The translations under genes were made by a program, and so were the position numbers. Shown here one piece after another: positions 39,599 through 48,013 of a DNA stretch of 64,000 nt; the first letter of the stretch is position 1, and the number at the start of each line of letters is the position of its first letter. The DNA is taken from positions 806,001-870,000 of the forward strand of contig NZ_CP019770.1 of NCBI RefSeq assembly GCF_004328665.1, read 5' to 3'. The stretch is from Pseudoalteromonas sp. DL-6. Its GTDB lineage: Bacteria > Pseudomonadota > Gammaproteobacteria > Enterobacterales > Alteromonadaceae. Under the pieces are notes generated by a model that saw only the letters and a list, made by a program, of their open reading frames with translations, was not told where the DNA came from and did not search any database.

Positions 39599-40119
39599 TG
39601 ACTGATCTATTATGGCTGCTTGTTAAAGTTGGCGAGAATTTAGGTAATTTTATATTGTGGTTATTTTTAATCGCTTTTCTATTTAACCTTTCTTCGAGCA
39701 TTAATAAACAAGATAAAAGTTTACTGCATATTTCATTAATAATGATGATCTCTTATTTTCTAAGTGCATTTTTAAGCCTCGAAACTTCTACGTATAAAGA
39801 TTATTTCATATTTGATCTCACAACTATTTTGATACTTTTTTTGTGGCGAAAAATAACGTTGCAAAACACGCCTATTGCTTTTTATTACTTAATTCTGGGG
39901 TTGGGAGTTAATACCTGTTTATTTTTGGGGATGCATTATGATGTTCAAGTTAAAGGGAACATTGATTACTGGTGGTTTTGGGCTGTATACGGGTTTGGCG
40001 TTATTCTCTTTGATTTTATAATGGCCTTGGCACTATTTATCAATAAAGATTTTTTGGGCTTAGTGAGGCTTAAGAACGTTCTGTTTCTAGCAAGAGCGAA
40101 GCTACCTAGCGCAATGTAA
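39598..40119 (+). CDS. Tandem membrane paralogue 4 of 4
   Basis: 173 aa, five hydrophobic segments. LWLFLIAFLFNLSSSINKQ near 20-38, IFDLTTILIL near 71, LGLGVNTCLFLGMHYDVQV near 99-117, WWFWAVYGFGVILFDFIM near 123-140 and INKDFLGLVRLKNVLF align position for position with paralogue 3. The three conserved aspartates and the GL-x-x-N asparagine are kept in all four. Last gene of the run. An inverted repeat spans its stop codon. Confidence 0.84.
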   Translation: MTDLLWLLVKVGENLGNFILWLFLIAFLFNLSSSINKQDKSLLHISLIMMISYFLSAFLSLETSTYKDYFIFDLTTILILFLWRKITLQNTPIAFYYLILGLGVNTCLFLGMHYDVQVKGNIDYWWFWAVYGFGVILFDFIMALALFINKDFLGLVRLKNVLFLARAKLPSAM

Positions 40120-40132
40120 TGATACGCTAGGT
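40104..40132. terminator. Inverted repeat over the end of paralogue 4, possible weak terminator
   Basis: ACCTAGCG (40104-40111) and CGCTAGGT (40125-40132) form an 8-bp stem across a 13-base loop containing the stop codon of paralogue 4. No T-run follows on the plus strand. It lies between convergent paralogue 4 and coaD. Confidence 0.45.
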
Positions 40133-40139
40133 GTTGTGT

Positions 40140-40715
<576 letters not shown>

Positions 40716-40808
40716 TCATGCCTTGATTGTTTTAACGCTGACTATTTGTTTATACTAGTGGATTGTTTTAATGCAGCATCGTATTTTCGAAAATTGAGTA
40801 ATGAGTAT

Positions 40809-41462
40809 ATGAATACCAAGGATAAAATAATTCAAACCAGTATTTCATTGTTTAATGAACATGGTGAAAGAGCAATATCAACTAATCATATTGCATCGAG
40901 TTTAGGCATGAGTCCGGGTAATCTGTACTACCACTTTAAAAATAAAGAAGACATTATTCGCCACATATTTGCACTTTATCGTGACCATTTAAGTACTCAC
41001 TTTAAGCCAGTCAATAAAGGTGATGATGCTTTTGAACATCTCGGCCCTTACTTAGATTCGCTGTTTGAATTAATGTGGCGCTACCACTTTTTTTACGACA
41101 ACCTCGGCGATATTCTCGCTCGCGATAGCCATTTAAAACAAGGTTACATTGATTTTCAGCAGGAGCTACTTGAGCAAGTGCGCAACATTATTTTGGCCTT
41201 GCGTGACAGTGAAATTATTGCCATTGATGAACAAGATGCCATTGAACTTGCTCATACGCTAAAATTAACGGTTAGCTTTTGGACACCCTATATGAAAGCA
41301 AGAAGACTAAGTGGTGTGCTGGTTGAGCAAGATATATACCCTGGTATTGTAAAAGTACTGACTTTATTTAAGGCGTACAGTACAGAAAAAAGCGCAAATA
41401 AAATTAATCAGTTAAGAGACAAGTACGCACTTTTAGCAAATGCTGCCCCCCAGAATCCTTAA
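40809..41462 (+). CDS. TetR-family transcriptional regulator
   Basis: 217 aa from ATG 40809 (MNTKDKIIQTSISLFNEHG); a longer TTG frame from 40746 is not supported. The N-terminal helix-turn-helix reads ISTNHIASSLGMSPGNLYYHFKNKEDII (about 21-48), typical of TetR. The C-terminal ligand domain resembles TetR members with a DUF2303-like or YvdT-like fold, but its ligand is unknown. The gene is divergent from coaD and followed by thiI; its targets are not evident. Confidence 0.9.
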   Translation: MNTKDKIIQTSISLFNEHGERAISTNHIASSLGMSPGNLYYHFKNKEDIIRHIFALYRDHLSTHFKPVNKGDDAFEHLGPYLDSLFELMWRYHFFYDNLGDILARDSHLKQGYIDFQQELLEQVRNIILALRDSEIIAIDEQDAIELAHTLKLTVSFWTPYMKARRLSGVLVEQDIYPGIVKVLTLFKAYSTEKSANKINQLRDKYALLANAAPQNP

Positions 41463-41500
41463 GCCTGTTGAGTTGGTTAGTTCCTAGGCGTTAAATTTTT

Positions 41501-41536
41501 TGCTATAATCCGCCGCGCCCAATACCTGGGTGCGCG
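41501..41536 (+). promoter_or_regulatory. Extended -10 promoter and leader hairpin of thiI
   Basis: TGCTATAAT (41501-41509) is a perfect extended -10 element with a poor -35. Just after it, CGCGCCCA (41514-41521) pairs with TGGG (41527-41530) and CGCG (41533-41536) with a two-base bulge, placing a GC-rich hairpin near the 5' end of the thiI transcript. Confidence 0.6.
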
Positions 41537-41562
41537 AATTCCCGCAGTCTAAGAGTTAAACT

Positions 41563-43020
41563 ATGCTTAAATTTATCGTCAAACTTCACCCTGAAATAGC
41601 CATTAAAAGCCGTTCAGTCCGTAAACGCTTTACCAAAGTGTTAGAAAATAACATTAAAATTGTATTGCGTCGTGTTGACGAAAAAGTACAAGTACGTAAT
41701 AACTGGGATAATATTTCAGTTGTTACAAAACTAGATGATGCTCAAACTCGCCTTGATTTTATTGATAGCTTGCAGCGCATTCCTGGCATCGTACAGTTTA
41801 TTGAAGTGACCGAAACAGACTTTAAAACTCTTGATGACATCTATCAAAAAACCATTGCGTTAGTTGGCCACACTATTATTGGTAAAACCTTTTGTGTACG
41901 TGCTAAGCGCATAGGTCAACATGATTTTACTTCAACTGAATTAGAGCGCTACGTTGGTGGCGGGCTTAATCAACACGTTGAAGGTGCGCGAGTAAAGCTA
42001 AGCCGCCCTGAGGTAACAATTCGTTTAGAAATTAAAGACGAAAAAGCTTACATAGTGACGCAAACCCATTTAGGAATGGCGGGCTTTCCTCTGCCAACAC
42101 AAGACGATGTATTATCGCTTATGTCTGGTGGGTTTGATTCTGGCGTTGCCAGTTACCAGATGATCCGTAAAGGCGCTCGTACACACTTTTTATTCTTTAA
42201 CTTAGGTGGTGCTGCCCATGAAATTGGGGTTAAGCAAGCGAGCTACTACCTATGGAAACAATACAGCTCTACGCATAAAGTTAAGTTTATTACTGTTGAT
42301 TTTGAACCAGTTGTTGCGGAAATTTTAGAAAACGTTGAAAACAGCCAAATGGGTGTTGTGCTTAAACGTATGATGATGCGAGCGGGTAGTGCCGTTGCTG
42401 AAAAACTAAATATTCAAGCTTTGGTAACGGGTGAAAGTATAGGTCAGGTGTCTAGCCAAACCTTAGCTAACTTAAGTGTTATTGACCGTGTAACCGAAAC
42501 GCTGATTTTACGTCCTCTTATTCAACATGATAAGCAAGAGATCATCAATATAGCGCGCCAAATAGGCACTGCAGAAATGGCTGAGACGATGCCTGAATAC
42601 TGTGGTGTGATCTCTAAAAAGCCGACAGTTAAAGCCAAAATTGAAGTCATTAAAGCAGAAGAAGAGAAGTTTGATTTTGATGTATTAAATACCGTTATTG
42701 ATAACGCCCGTGTTATGGATGTGCGCGATATTGATGTTGAAGCTAAGCAAGAGCTTAAAGAGGCTGAGTCAGTTACAGAGTTACCTGAAGGAGCGGTTGT
42801 TGTTGATATTCGCTCACCTGAAGAAGAAGATGCCGCACCGCTTGAAATTGATGGTATTGAAGTTATTCATTTACCGTTTTTCCGTTTAGCAACTAAGTTT
42901 GGTGATTTACCTAAAGGCAAAGACTATTACTTATATTGCCAAAAAGGGGTAATGAGCCAGTTACAAGCGCTTATTCTTCACGAAGAAGGCTTTACCACTG
43001 TAAAAGTCTATCGTCGTTAA
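41563..43020 (+). CDS. thiI: tRNA uracil 4-sulfurtransferase ThiI
   Basis: 485 aa. Order: ferredoxin-like and THUMP domains (about 1-165), the PP-loop LSLMSGGFDSGVASY near 187, and a C-terminal rhodanese domain (about 400-485) with the persulfide cysteine in YCQKGVMSQ. The partner cysteine lies in PEYCGVISKKP near 345. It makes 4-thiouridine at position 8 of tRNA and, with the rhodanese domain, supplies sulfur for the thiamine thiazole. Length and domain order match E. coli ThiI (482 aa). Confidence 0.96.
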   Translation: MLKFIVKLHPEIAIKSRSVRKRFTKVLENNIKIVLRRVDEKVQVRNNWDNISVVTKLDDAQTRLDFIDSLQRIPGIVQFIEVTETDFKTLDDIYQKTIALVGHTIIGKTFCVRAKRIGQHDFTSTELERYVGGGLNQHVEGARVKLSRPEVTIRLEIKDEKAYIVTQTHLGMAGFPLPTQDDVLSLMSGGFDSGVASYQMIRKGARTHFLFFNLGGAAHEIGVKQASYYLWKQYSSTHKVKFITVDFEPVVAEILENVENSQMGVVLKRMMMRAGSAVAEKLNIQALVTGESIGQVSSQTLANLSVIDRVTETLILRPLIQHDKQEIINIARQIGTAEMAETMPEYCGVISKKPTVKAKIEVIKAEEEKFDFDVLNTVIDNARVMDVRDIDVEAKQELKEAESVTELPEGAVVVDIRSPEEEDAAPLEIDGIEVIHLPFFRLATKFGDLPKGKDYYLYCQKGVMSQLQALILHEEGFTTVKVYRR

Positions 43021-43035
43021 TGGCTAAATATTTTA

Positions 43036-43065
43036 AAAGCGCGGATTTATTCCGCGCTTTTTTTT
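43036..43065. terminator. Terminator overlapping the 3' end of the ketopantoate reductase gene
   Basis: Stem AAAGCGCGGA (43036-43045) / TCCGCGCTTT (43051-43060), then T residues to 43065. It terminates thiI on the plus strand and at the same time encodes the last codons of the convergent panE-like gene, whose stop codon is at 43047-43049. Confidence 0.9.
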
Positions 43066-43949
43066 ACCAGAATTTCAGCAAGTAAAGCGTCATTATACGG
43101 GGTCGCAATATTATGTCGCTTGCCTTGCTCACTAATATAACCACAAATTGCCATGATCTCAGTTTGCCTATTGTGCATAACGTCTTGATGCATAGATGAG
43201 TAATTCTCTGCGGTTAAACTCATTACCTTGTAGGCGCGCTCGAGAGCATCGATAAGCTTAATATTAAGTTTAAGCGCGGTCGCAATATGGCACGCCTCTG
43301 TTAATAAATTAATAATTGAGCTATTGAACTGTGGCGCACGCAACTGGCCATTTTTTATATTGTACAGAGCGGTTAATGGATTTATGGCAATATTAACTAG
43401 TAGCTTTTCAAACCTAAGTTGCTCAATATTGTTGCTGACAATTAATTGCGGAATAGTGTGTAATTGCGCACTAAACTGTTGAAGATTTTGAATAGCTAGT
43501 TGATTACAGCCCCCTAATACACTTTGCCCGTTTCCAGTATGCTGCACAATATTAGGGTTTGACTTAAATCCAGCCATGCTGGTGGTTAAAAAGTACAACG
43601 ATTGCTGCTGTGTTAACTGTGCATTTAATTGTTCAACATTACCCATGCCATTATGACTTAGTACAATATGGGTATTATTGCCTAGATAAGGTTTTACTTG
43701 GGCGTAGGCTTGTTGCACTGCAAACGCTTTAACAGTGAATAAAACAATTTCAAATTCAGGAGCTTGAGCTAATTGCTGTTGTGAGATGAAAGTAGCGTTA
43801 ATTTTTTCCGAAGGGGCATCACCACGGCTATAAAAGCGCGTATTGACTGTGCCCTTTTTGGTAAGGATGTAAACAGTGTGATGTTTCGCTAAAAAATAGC
43901 TAAATAACAAGCCTATAGCACCATCACCAACAACGAGTATGTTAGCCAT
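43047..43949 (-). CDS. Putative 2-dehydropantoate 2-reductase (ApbA/PanE family)
   Basis: 300 aa. The N-terminal NADPH fold ILVVGDGAIGLLFSYFLAK (about 4-22) has the GxGxxG pattern as GDGAIG. VLFTVKAF near 70, SHNGMGNVEQL near 98 and the C-terminal FEKLLVNIAINPLTALYNIKNGQL near 180 are family signatures, the lysine of FEKLLVN being the catalytic one. It probably reduces ketopantoate in pantothenate synthesis, though close relatives serve other keto acids. It overlaps the vanZ gene by 8 bases. Confidence 0.84.
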   Translation of the reverse strand: MANILVVGDGAIGLLFSYFLAKHHTVYILTKKGTVNTRFYSRGDAPSEKINATFISQQQLAQAPEFEIVLFTVKAFAVQQAYAQVKPYLGNNTHIVLSHNGMGNVEQLNAQLTQQQSLYFLTTSMAGFKSNPNIVQHTGNGQSVLGGCNQLAIQNLQQFSAQLHTIPQLIVSNNIEQLRFEKLLVNIAINPLTALYNIKNGQLRAPQFNSSIINLLTEACHIATALKLNIKLIDALERAYKVMSLTAENYSSMHQDVMHNRQTEIMAICGYISEQGKRHNIATPYNDALLAEILVKKSAE

Positions 43950-44292
43950 AATGCTTCTTTGTGCGCAGAGTTAATAGTGCTTTAGCTAAAAAATAGCTCG
44001 CTGCACCAATAAAATCGGCAACAAAATCGGCCAGTGATGCTTGTCTGTAAGGGAGGCTATCTTGCATAATTTCCATTGCGGCACCATAGCCGGCTAACAG
44101 CAATATTTGTGCATATAAAGGCAGTTTAAAGGCTTTATCCATAATAATGGCAAGTAAAAAGAAAATACCAAAATGCGCCACTTTATCTACATGCGGAAAT
44201 AAGTTTGCAGCGCCTTTTACCTCTTTAGCAAATAAGAAGGTAAATGCGACAATACTAATCAAAAAAATAGCTTGGTAAACACGCCTCGTCAC
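43942..44292 (-). CDS. VanZ-family membrane protein
   Basis: 116 aa with four hydrophobic segments. The VanZ core FPHVDKVAHFGIFFLLAI near 33-50 and the later MEIMQDSLPYRQASLADFVADFIGA near 72-96 are present. Function of small VanZ proteins is unknown; the name comes from a teicoplanin resistance gene. It shares an 8-base overlap with the panE-like gene downstream. Confidence 0.82.
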   Translation of the reverse strand: MTRRVYQAIFLISIVAFTFLFAKEVKGAANLFPHVDKVAHFGIFFLLAIIMDKAFKLPLYAQILLLAGYGAAMEIMQDSLPYRQASLADFVADFIGAASYFLAKALLTLRTKKHYG

Positions 44293-44443
44293 AAAAAATC
44301 CTAAAATCGTATAAAAAAGAAGCCTCAGTATATCAAACTAAATTAGTATCGCACCTGAACAAGATGCAGAAAAGTGTAAAGATTTATCATTTTAACGTTA
44401 TAATTGCCGCATAAAATTAAGATTAGCTAGTTAGGAGAACATC

Positions 44444-44926
44444 ATGCCTTCATTTGATATTGTATCTGAAGTAGAAATGAACGAAGCACAAAACGCGGTT
44501 GATAACGCCAATCGTGAATTAGAGACTCGATTTGATTTTAGAGGGGTCGATGCCTCAATTGAATTAAACGATAAAACAATTAAATTAAAAGCTGAAGCAG
44601 ATGCTCAGGTTATGCAGTTGTTTGATATTTTAGCTGGTAAAGTTTCTAAGCGTGGGATGGATGTTGCGAGCCTAGAACTTCAAGAGATTTCTCGTGCAGG
44701 TAAAAATGTTTTTCGTAACGTTGCACTAAAGCAGGGCATCGAAAAAGACATGGCTAAAAAAGTAGTAAAAGCCATTAAAGATTCTAAAGTAAAAGTGCAA
44801 GCGGCTATTCAAGGCGAAGAAGTACGCGTAACGGGTAAAAAGCGAGATGACTTACAAGCTGCTATGCAAGTTGTGCGCACTGCCGATTTAGGTCAGCCAT
44901 TTCAGTTTAAAAACTTCCGCGATTAA
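44444..44926 (+). CDS. yajQ: YajQ family nucleotide-binding (c-di-GMP-binding) protein
   Basis: 160 aa. [19 protein letters not shown] at the start, [15 protein letters not shown] near 32 and the C-terminal [18 protein letters not shown] near 131 follow the YajQ/DUF520 family closely. Members bind c-di-GMP in Xanthomonas and Pseudomonas and can act as co-regulators. Strong ribosome site TTAGGAGAA is at about 44431-44439. A terminator follows at 44981. Confidence 0.95.
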   Translation: MPSFDIVSEVEMNEAQNAVDNANRELETRFDFRGVDASIELNDKTIKLKAEADAQVMQLFDILAGKVSKRGMDVASLELQEISRAGKNVFRNVALKQGIEKDMAKKVVKAIKDSKVKVQAAIQGEEVRVTGKKRDDLQAAMQVVRTADLGQPFQFKNFRD

Positions 44927-44980
44927 TTTATTGTTTCGAGCTAGGCGCTACAGGCGCTTAGTTCAAAGCAACATGTATTT

Positions 44981-45010
44981 AGCCAAACACGTTATATTGT
45001 TTGGCTTTTT
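44981..45010 (+). terminator. Rho-independent terminator after yajQ
   Basis: Stem AGCCAAACA (44981-44989) / TGTTTGGCT (44998-45006), 8-base loop, T-run 45007-45010. It closes the yajQ unit just before the minisatellite. Confidence 0.9.
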
Positions 45011-45035
45011 TATTTTTGGACCTATGATAATTACC

Positions 45036-45196
45036 GAACCCCGAACCCCGAACCCCGAACCCCGAACCCCGAACCCCGAACCCCGAACCCCGAACCCCGA
45101 ACCCCGAACCCCGAACCCCGAACCCCGAACCCCGAACCCCGAATCCCGAATCCCGAACCCCGAGCCCCGAACCTCGAACCTCGAACCTCGAACCTC
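45036..45196. repeat. Minisatellite of 23 copies of a 7-bp unit GAACCCC
   Basis: Fifteen perfect GAACCCC units (45036-45140) are followed by eight variants (GAATCCC twice, GAACCCC, GAGCCCC, GAACCTC four times) to 45196. The unit is not a multiple of three, so several frames stay open through it and encode PEPRTPN-type repeats, an artefact. The array lies between the yajQ terminator and the btuB riboswitch. The plus strand has regular runs of four C, the minus strand runs of four G. Confidence 0.97.
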
Positions 45197-45269
45197 GCAA
45201 CCCAACTTGTAGATGTTTAGACGTCCGTTGACATTTTTAAGTAAACAGATAACAATAGCAGCCTATTTT

Positions 45270-45430
45270 CAAGGTGCTTGCTAAACACTTCAAAGGTGTG
45301 ATTTTTTTAGTAGGATAATCGGGAAGTTGGTGCGTTTTCATTGATGAAGTCAATCCCAACACTGCCCCCGCAACGGTAAAGTTATGCTGTATTTTATTAT
45401 GGTAACTGAGTCCGGAGACCGGCCTTGATG
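45270..45430 (+). ncRNA. Cobalamin riboswitch
   Basis: The leader before btuB contains the cobalamin aptamer hallmarks: GGTGCTTG near 45272, AATCGGGAAGTTGGTG near 45318, AATCCCAACACTGCCCCCGC (B12 box region, 45351-45370) then AACGGTAA, and GAGTCCGGAGACCGGCC near 45409-45425. It should bind adenosylcobalamin or relatives and shut off btuB translation or transcription. Confidence 0.93.
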
Positions 45431-45478
45431 TAATCTTACTTACTAACATCTTTGCGGTGGGCAGAGATAGGGAACATC

Positions 45479-47326
45479 ATGATAAATAAAACTGCATTGG
45501 GTGTGGCCATTTCGGCTGCGCTGTCTTTTTCTGCATCTGCAGAACAAACCATTGAAAAAATAACCGTTACTGCTAATAAATTTGAACAACCTATAAATGA
45601 TGTATTAGCAAGTGTGGCAGTTATCGACCGCGCTGATATTGAAAAAGCGAATTACCGAGACTTACCTGCAATATTAAATACCATAGCTGGGATTGATATT
45701 GTCCGTAACGGCGGTTTAGGTCAAAAGGCAGATATATTTGTTCGCGGTGCCAGCGCTAAATATACCTTAGTACTGGTTGATGGTGTAAGAGTGAGCGATG
45801 CAAGCTCAGGTAGTGTATCGCTGACGAATATTCCAGTTAATAGTATCGAGCGTGTTGAAGTTATTAAAGGTGCCAGAGCAGCTATTTATGGCTCTGATGC
45901 GGTAGCCGGAGTAATTAATATTATTACCCGTAAAGCCTCAAATAACTCGCTTTCGGCTACTTTAGGCAACCATAGCTACAGTAATTATCAGCTTGCTGGT
46001 GGGCTTGTAAAAGAGGCGCTTAGCTTTAATTATAATCTAGGCTACGAAGAGACAGATGGTTTTGATGTTACTGGCAAAGACCCTGTGGCTGAATACACCA
46101 AAGATCACGATGATGATGGCTACAAAAATAAAAACATTGGCTTTAATTTAGCGTATGAACTGGCTGAACTAGGTGAGTTGAGCTTACAGTCTCAGTACAG
46201 TGAAGGTGAAGCGCAGTATGACAACGCATGGGGTAACGATGCTTACGACTTTGAAAATTACACCGCTAAGCTAGGTTGGAAAAAAGCCTCAGAAATATAT
46301 ACCCAAAGTACTTCATTGAGTGTATCGCAAGAAGAAAATACCCAAACTGGCACCGATGTGCAACAAGTGTATAGCACAGAGCGTGTTGAGTTTGAATACC
46401 GAGGGCTTTATAGCCTAACGAAAGAGCTTGATTTATCTGGTGGTTTTAATTATTTGTCTGAGGATTTATCAAACTCATCAGCAACGTCATCAGAAGAAAA
46501 ACGCGATAACAACGCATTGTTTATAGGCGCGTTTTATAGTCATCAACAATGGTTAGCAAATGCGGTTATCAGAACAGATGATTATGACTTCCACGGCCGT
46601 GCAAATACTTACAGCACTGGGCTTGGATATAAAGCGAATCAGTATGTAACGGTACGTTTAAATCATGGCACTGCATTTAGGGCGCCGTCTTTAATTAATG
46701 CGTTTGTAACTAACAGCCCATACTACCTGCCAAATAATAATATTAAGCCTGAGGAAGCCTTAAACAATGAATTTGGTGTTACCCTAGAAACTCAATGGGG
46801 GCGTTATGATATTGCTATTTTCGATAACCGTATCAATAATTTAATTAGTAATAATTATGATGCAGACTCAGGTAAATATATTGCAACTAACATAGATAAA
46901 GTATCTATGCAGGGGATAGAATTGTCGGCTGAGTTTTCAGCGTTAGGCTTTGAACACTCTGTTAATGTTAGTTTTTTAGATGCTACAGATGAAAAGACGA
47001 ATACAGATTTACCACGCAGACCTTCTGAATCGTTTAATTATCAACTCGCTAAATCATGGGGCGATTTTGATGCCAGTTTAGATATGCAATATCGCTCATC
47101 GCGTCCATCAATTGCGTATTATGATTCTGAACTCGCTGGCTATACGGTATTTAATTTAGCAGCCAATTACCAGTTGCTTGAGAATTTATCGTTAGCTGCT
47201 CGAATAGAAAATATTACTGATAAAGAATATTTTACTGCAGCAACATGGTTTGCTGCCAGTGGTGAGCTATTAGGTTATAACAGCGCAGGAAGAACTTTCT
47301 TTGTGGGGGCAAATTACCAGTTTTAA
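45479..47326 (+). CDS. btuB: TonB-dependent vitamin B12 receptor BtuB
   Basis: 615 aa from ATG 45479 with AGGGA at 45469-45473; a GTG-like extension is not needed. Signal peptide about 1-21 (cleavage after SASA). The TonB box is EKITVTANKF near 25. The plug domain has VLVDGVRVSDAS and IERVEVIKGARAAIYGSDAVAGVINIITR near 105-155, and the barrel ends in phenylalanine (FVGANYQF). Outer-membrane uptake of cobalamin, regulated by the riboswitch just upstream. Length equals E. coli BtuB (614 aa). Confidence 0.95.
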   Translation: MINKTALGVAISAALSFSASAEQTIEKITVTANKFEQPINDVLASVAVIDRADIEKANYRDLPAILNTIAGIDIVRNGGLGQKADIFVRGASAKYTLVLVDGVRVSDASSGSVSLTNIPVNSIERVEVIKGARAAIYGSDAVAGVINIITRKASNNSLSATLGNHSYSNYQLAGGLVKEALSFNYNLGYEETDGFDVTGKDPVAEYTKDHDDDGYKNKNIGFNLAYELAELGELSLQSQYSEGEAQYDNAWGNDAYDFENYTAKLGWKKASEIYTQSTSLSVSQEENTQTGTDVQQVYSTERVEFEYRGLYSLTKELDLSGGFNYLSEDLSNSSATSSEEKRDNNALFIGAFYSHQQWLANAVIRTDDYDFHGRANTYSTGLGYKANQYVTVRLNHGTAFRAPSLINAFVTNSPYYLPNNNIKPEEALNNEFGVTLETQWGRYDIAIFDNRINNLISNNYDADSGKYIATNIDKVSMQGIELSAEFSALGFEHSVNVSFLDATDEKTNTDLPRRPSESFNYQLAKSWGDFDASLDMQYRSSRPSIAYYDSELAGYTVFNLAANYQLLENLSLAARIENITDKEYFTAATWFAASGELLGYNSAGRTFFVGANYQF

Positions 47327-47351
47327 TTATCACTTTTAGTTGCCGAAAAAC

Positions 47352-47380
47352 AAATAGCCCAGCAAATTGCTGGGCTATTT
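47352..47380. terminator. Hairpin between btuB and msrA
   Basis: AAATAGCCCAGC (47352-47363) / GCTGGGCTATTT (47369-47380), loop AAATT. The stem is perfect; T/A runs on both flanks are short, but it sits between convergent genes and probably terminates both. Confidence 0.85.
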
Positions 47381-47400
47381 GGTTAGCGCTTTAAAGCATT

Positions 47401-47937
47401 TTATTCACTTAAAAATTCGCTAAATTCGGTTTCAAACTTGTGCAACTTAGGCGCAATTAAAATACTACAGTAGCCTTGTTCTGGGTTTTCATTGTAGTAG
47501 TCTTGGTGAAAACTTTCAGCAGGGTAAAAAGTGGTTGCTGGGCTTACCTCGGTTACTATAGGCTCGCTAACATGAGTCTGCAGCTCTGCAATAACGGCCT
47601 GTGTTTGTAATTGTTGTTGCTGATCATGGTAATACACAACGCTGCGGTATTGAGTGCCTATATCGTTACCTTGGCGGTTTAACTGGGTAGCATCATGCAA
47701 AGTGAAAAACATCGCGAGTAATGTTTCAAAGCTGATAATGCTGGCGTCAAATTCAACCTTAACCACTTCGGCATGCCCGCTATTGCCTGTGCAAATAGCT
47801 TTGTAGGTCGGGTTATCAGTGTGCCCGCCTGTGTAACCAGAACATACACTGAGCACCCCTCTAACACGCCTAAATGCCGCGTCAATACACCAAAAACAGC
47901 CGCCGCCTAGTGTTGCTACCTGTGTGGTCGAACTCAT
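47401..47937 (-). CDS. msrA: Peptide-methionine (S)-S-oxide reductase MsrA
   Basis: 178 aa. The catalytic motif GGGCFWCIDAAF (about 10-21) contains the active cysteine, and GYTGGHTDNPTY near 35 and GHAEVVKVEFD near 53 are conserved. A C-terminal cysteine in QGYCSILIAPK may resolve the sulfenic acid. It repairs oxidised methionine. It is a single gene, convergent with btuB. Confidence 0.94.
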   Translation of the reverse strand: MSSTTQVATLGGGCFWCIDAAFRRVRGVLSVCSGYTGGHTDNPTYKAICTGNSGHAEVVKVEFDASIISFETLLAMFFTLHDATQLNRQGNDIGTQYRSVVYYHDQQQQLQTQAVIAELQTHVSEPIVTEVSPATTFYPAESFHQDYYNENPEQGYCSILIAPKLHKFETEFSEFLSE

Positions 47938-47977
47938 AAGTACTTCCTCAATTGTATGGTTATATGCACCAGAAAAT

Positions 47978-48004
47978 AGCGCCGTAACAGCTAATTACGA
48001 CGCT
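47978..48004 (-). terminator. Possible terminator of the RND efflux operon
   Basis: AGCG-C-CGTAA (47978-47987) pairs with TTACG-A-CGCT (47995-48004) except for one mismatch. On the minus strand it follows the permease stop by about 10 bases and is followed by a short T stretch. Confidence 0.45.
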
Positions 48005-48013
48005 CAGAGTGAG

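Noticed and set aside
45036..45196. CRISPR array
   Set aside because: Direct 7-bp tandem units without spacers; no cas genes nearby.
44931..45212. Open frames encoding PEPRTPN-type repeats on both strands
   Set aside because: They come from the 7-bp minisatellite, which keeps several frames free of stops; no ribosome site, and the same bases read open in at least three frames.
45237..45449. Minus-strand 70-codon frame
   Set aside because: It lies antisense to the cobalamin riboswitch, whose conserved elements explain the sequence constraint.
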